Shown here piece by piece: positions 5,386 to 7,595 of a stretch of 7,595 nucleotides of DNA. The notes beneath the pieces were generated by a model. The model was not told the origin of the DNA and did not search any database. It saw only the letters and a program-made list of their open reading frames with translations. Each line of letters starts with the position of its first letter. Positions within the stretch are counted from its first letter, which is position 1. The position numbers were made by a program, and so were the translations under genes. This stretch comes from JBOGWY01 sp050694015 (GTDB taxonomy: Bacteria > Actinomycetota > CADDZG01 > WHSQ01): positions 1 to 7,595 of the forward strand of contig JBOGWY010000283.1 of assembly GCA_050694015.1 (NCBI GenBank). The letters are read 5' to 3'.

Positions 5386-7176
5386 GTGATCAAGTGGAAG
5401 GCTCATTACGGGGACCTGTGGGAAGGGTTGCCGATCGACGTCATGCCGGTGTCGAACGGCGAATTCTTGCCGGAGACGCCGACGCCGGACCATCTGGCGA
5501 TCATGGCGCTGGCCGACGAGGAGACCGAGAGGGCGCGCTCACGCTTCAACATGAGCCGTCGCGAGTTCGTGCGTACTGCCGCTGCGTTCAGCATCGGGAT
5601 CTGGGCGATCAACCAGGTAACCGGGACGCAGTGGGGCGGTTACAACGCGTACGGCCACAACACGCTGACCAGCGCGGCCTGCGATCTCGAGTTCCCCGGC
5701 GCGCAGTTGGACAACCTGCCGGGCGAGTTCGTCTTCGATGTGCAGAGCCACCACGTGCATCCGAACGGCACGTGGCGTGTTACGAACCCCGCGATCGAGG
5801 CGTTCTTCGCCGCCGTGTGGCCGCAGGCAGGTGGCATCGCGTCGAGCGGTGACCCGTACTGGCCGATGCACACGCCTTTCCGTGGGGGCCGTGAGCTCGA
5901 CCCGATCGAGAACCTCGGCCGCTACCACTACCTCAAGGAGCTGTTCCTCGACTCCTCGACGAACTACACGATCCTGTCGGCCGTACCGGCGGAGCCTTCG
6001 AACCAGCCGCTGCCGATCGACGAGGCCGCGCTCACGATCGACACGATCCGCCAACTGACCGGCGGAACGACGCGCACGAATATGCACGCGTTCGTGATGC
6101 CGAACCGGGGCTCGCTCGGAACGATGGGAAGCAAGGGGGCCGAACCGCTCTTCATGCAGGAAGAGTTCGCGCTCATGCGGCAGAACCTCGACCTCCACGG
6201 CGACAAGATCCGCGGCTGGAAGTGCTACACGGCGTGGGGCGACGTTCCCTACGCATCGGGTTGGTTCCTCGACGACCCGATCGGCGAGGCCTTCCTGCGA
6301 GAGGTCGAGAAGGTCGGTGACGAGTACAACATCCCGCGTCTGATCGCGGTCCACAAGGGATTCGCGCTGCCGGGCTTCGACCAGAGAGCGGCGTCACCGC
6401 GCGACATCGGGCCCGCGGCGCGGAAGCATCCCCGCGTCACGTTCGTCGTCTATCACTCGGGCTACGACGGCGAGCCGCAGAACCCGTACCCCGGCGACGA
6501 CAAGGTCAACTCCGCAGACCGCGGCGTCGACACGCTCGTCAAGACGCTCCGTGAGGCCGGCCTCGATGCCGAACGGTTCACGCCGCGGGGGCTCGCTCAC
6601 GGCAACTCGCCCAACGTCTACGCCGAGACCGGCTCGGTGTGGCGCAGCGTCATGCGGAACACTCGCGATGCGTCGCACTACCTCGGCAAGATGATCAAGT
6701 ACGTCGGCCCCCGCCGCGTTTGCTGGGGAACCGACAGTCTCTGGTACGGCTCGCCGCAGTCCGAGATCGTGGCCTTCCGTGCGTTCGACTTCTCGCCCAA
6801 GGCCCGGGATATGTACAACCTGCCGCACGGCCTGGAAGGCGACCGCTGGGATCCCCGGGTCAGCTGTCACGACGGGAGCAACTACCGCCACAGGCACACC
6901 GGGGTGCCGGACTGGCCCACCGACGGGAAGCCCCATCCGGAGCGATCGATCCGTAACGGGATCCTCGGTCGCAACGCGGCGGTGGCGTACGGGATCGATG
7001 CGGACGCCAAGATCAACGAGATCAAGTGCGATGACGTCCAGGAGATGCGGGACAAGGGCTACCTGTCCGGCGAAGGCGCGACGTTGCGCTCGATCATGGC
7101 GTCGAACAGCGTGTACGGCGAGCGCACGCCCCAGGGCGTCCTCCACGACCTCTGGAACAACCCGTGGACCCCGTGA
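5386..7176 (+). CDS. Tat-motif amidohydrolase-2 family metal-dependent hydrolase
   Basis: A 596-residue protein of the amidohydrolase superfamily (Amidohydro_2, TIM-barrel hydrolases and decarboxylases). Seen motifs, in order: FDVQSHHVHP with the HxH metal pair (His123, His125) at the end of strand 1; IAVHKGF (His323); VVYHSGYDG (His357); and CWGTDSLWYGSP, whose Asp450 fits the catalytic metal-binding aspartate. A twin-arginine motif, SRREFVRTAAAF (57-68), is followed by a hydrophobic stretch, so Tat export of the folded metalloenzyme is likely. The motif is preceded by 55 residues containing PVSNGEFLPETPTP. I recall a similar extension and SRRxFLR motif in other actinobacterial members, which together with the Shine-Dalgarno supports the upstream GTG. 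The tail beyond Asp450 is long (about 145 residues). It overlaps the next gene by one to four bases and follows a terminator, so the two probably form their own unit. The reaction is unknown; hydrolysis or decarboxylation of a ring or acid product is typical of the family. Confidence 0.85.
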   Translation: MIKWKAHYGDLWEGLPIDVMPVSNGEFLPETPTPDHLAIMALADEETERARSRFNMSRREFVRTAAAFSIGIWAINQVTGTQWGGYNAYGHNTLTSAACDLEFPGAQLDNLPGEFVFDVQSHHVHPNGTWRVTNPAIEAFFAAVWPQAGGIASSGDPYWPMHTPFRGGRELDPIENLGRYHYLKELFLDSSTNYTILSAVPAEPSNQPLPIDEAALTIDTIRQLTGGTTRTNMHAFVMPNRGSLGTMGSKGAEPLFMQEEFALMRQNLDLHGDKIRGWKCYTAWGDVPYASGWFLDDPIGEAFLREVEKVGDEYNIPRLIAVHKGFALPGFDQRAASPRDIGPAARKHPRVTFVVYHSGYDGEPQNPYPGDDKVNSADRGVDTLVKTLREAGLDAERFTPRGLAHGNSPNVYAETGSVWRSVMRNTRDASHYLGKMIKYVGPRRVCWGTDSLWYGSPQSEIVAFRAFDFSPKARDMYNLPHGLEGDRWDPRVSCHDGSNYRHRHTGVPDWPTDGKPHPERSIRNGILGRNAAVAYGIDADAKINEIKCDDVQEMRDKGYLSGEGATLRSIMASNSVYGERTPQGVLHDLWNNPWTP

Positions 7177-7595
7177 TGCACCGCAGCCTTCCGGCCGTTC
7201 TGATAGCGGTCCTCGTCGCGATGTCGTTCGTCGCTCCGGCCACGGCCGCGAAGAAGAAGGGCGACGTACACAAGCCCCCGTACAAGAAGGGGCCGTCCGG
7301 CGGTGACGAGTGGAACCACATCGAAGCGGACCCCAAGACCGGTGAGATGACCGTGATGCGGTTGTTCCCCGGCTTCTCGCCGGTCGTCGGTTGCGAGCCC
7401 GAGCCCGCCGCGGGCTGGGCGACCTTCCGCCTTCCTCACGACGTCGATGGGAAGGTTGGCTCCGTAGTCGTCAACTTCGACGGTTTCCTCGATCCATACG
7501 CGTGGGTCACGGTCGTCGTCCGGAACGCGCGCGGTGAGTCCGTCGGACTCGGCAAGTACCAGGGACCTCATGAGGGTTCCGGGCGTGTGAAGGTC
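7176..7595 (+). CDS. Secreted protein of unknown function, 3' truncated
   Basis: The frame is open from ATG 7176 to the window edge (140 codons). A GTG at 7173 is also in frame and would give the classic GTGA stop-start overlap with the amidohydrolase, so translational coupling is likely either way. The first 25 residues form a signal peptide (MHRSLPAVLIAVLVAMSFVAPATAA) followed by KKK. The mature part is rich in alternating hydrophobic residues (GSVVVNFDGF, YAWVTVVVRNARG), which suggests a beta-sandwich. It has one cysteine (VVGCEPEP) in the visible part. I do not recognise a family. Its coupling to the amidohydrolase suggests the two act together outside the cytoplasm. The C-terminus is not in the window, so any membrane anchor or further domain is unseen. 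Confidence 0.75.
   Translation, partial: MHRSLPAVLIAVLVAMSFVAPATAAKKKGDVHKPPYKKGPSGGDEWNHIEADPKTGEMTVMRLFPGFSPVVGCEPEPAAGWATFRLPHDVDGKVGSVVVNFDGFLDPYAWVTVVVRNARGESVGLGKYQGPHEGSGRVKV

Noticed and set aside
5539..7146. Long reverse-strand open frames opposite the amidohydrolase (5539-6354, 6394-7146)
   Set aside because: Low-complexity Arg/Val-rich shadows with no recognisable motifs opposite a clear amidohydrolase.

Overview
The window is visibly GC-rich, with G or C at most third codon positions, GTG as well as ATG starts, short overlaps between genes and G-rich Shine-Dalgarno sites. It reads like a chromosomal segment of a high-GC bacterium, most plausibly an actinobacterium. The sequence alone does not allow a species call. 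All six recognisable genes are on the + strand; the first is cut at its 5' end and the last at its 3' end. No tRNA, rRNA, CRISPR array, transposase or insertion sequence is seen, and no gene-free gap is longer than about 120 bases.

Layout. (1) 2-1246: C-terminal part of a galactose oxidase/glyoxal oxidase-like copper radical oxidase (kelch propeller plus C-terminal DUF1929/E-set domain). (2) About 1254-2309: an exported, C-terminally membrane-anchored protein with two copies of a roughly 120-130 residue module, a predicted mature N-terminal histidine and an HGHGH linker. (3) 2321-3265: an all-helical protein resembling the extracytoplasmic helical domain of long FTR1-type iron permeases, but with no permease and no signal peptide, carrying a CX3CX3C motif near its N-terminus. 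Genes 1-3 are packed tightly enough to be one transcript. (4) 3388-5256, after a 122-base gap with a repeated GTAC element and a hairpin: a secreted protein with all six copper ligands expected of the PHM/dopamine beta-monooxygenase family, fused to a C-terminal type 1 copper (cupredoxin) domain. A perfect hairpin terminator follows. (5) 5386-7176: an amidohydrolase-2 family protein with a twin-arginine motif. (6) 7176 to the end: a secreted protein of unknown function whose start overlaps the stop of gene 5.

How the parts may fit together (inference). Nearly everything is predicted to act outside the cytoplasm, and at least two genes encode copper-dependent oxidative enzyme folds: a copper radical oxidase and a PHM-like monooxygenase joined to a cupredoxin. 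The repeat protein has features suited to binding copper, and the helical orphan resembles a metal-transport accessory domain. The segment may encode an extracellular copper-based oxidative pathway with its own metal handling, followed by a hydrolase step. No substrate can be named from the sequence. The most distinctive single item is the PHM-like/cupredoxin fusion.
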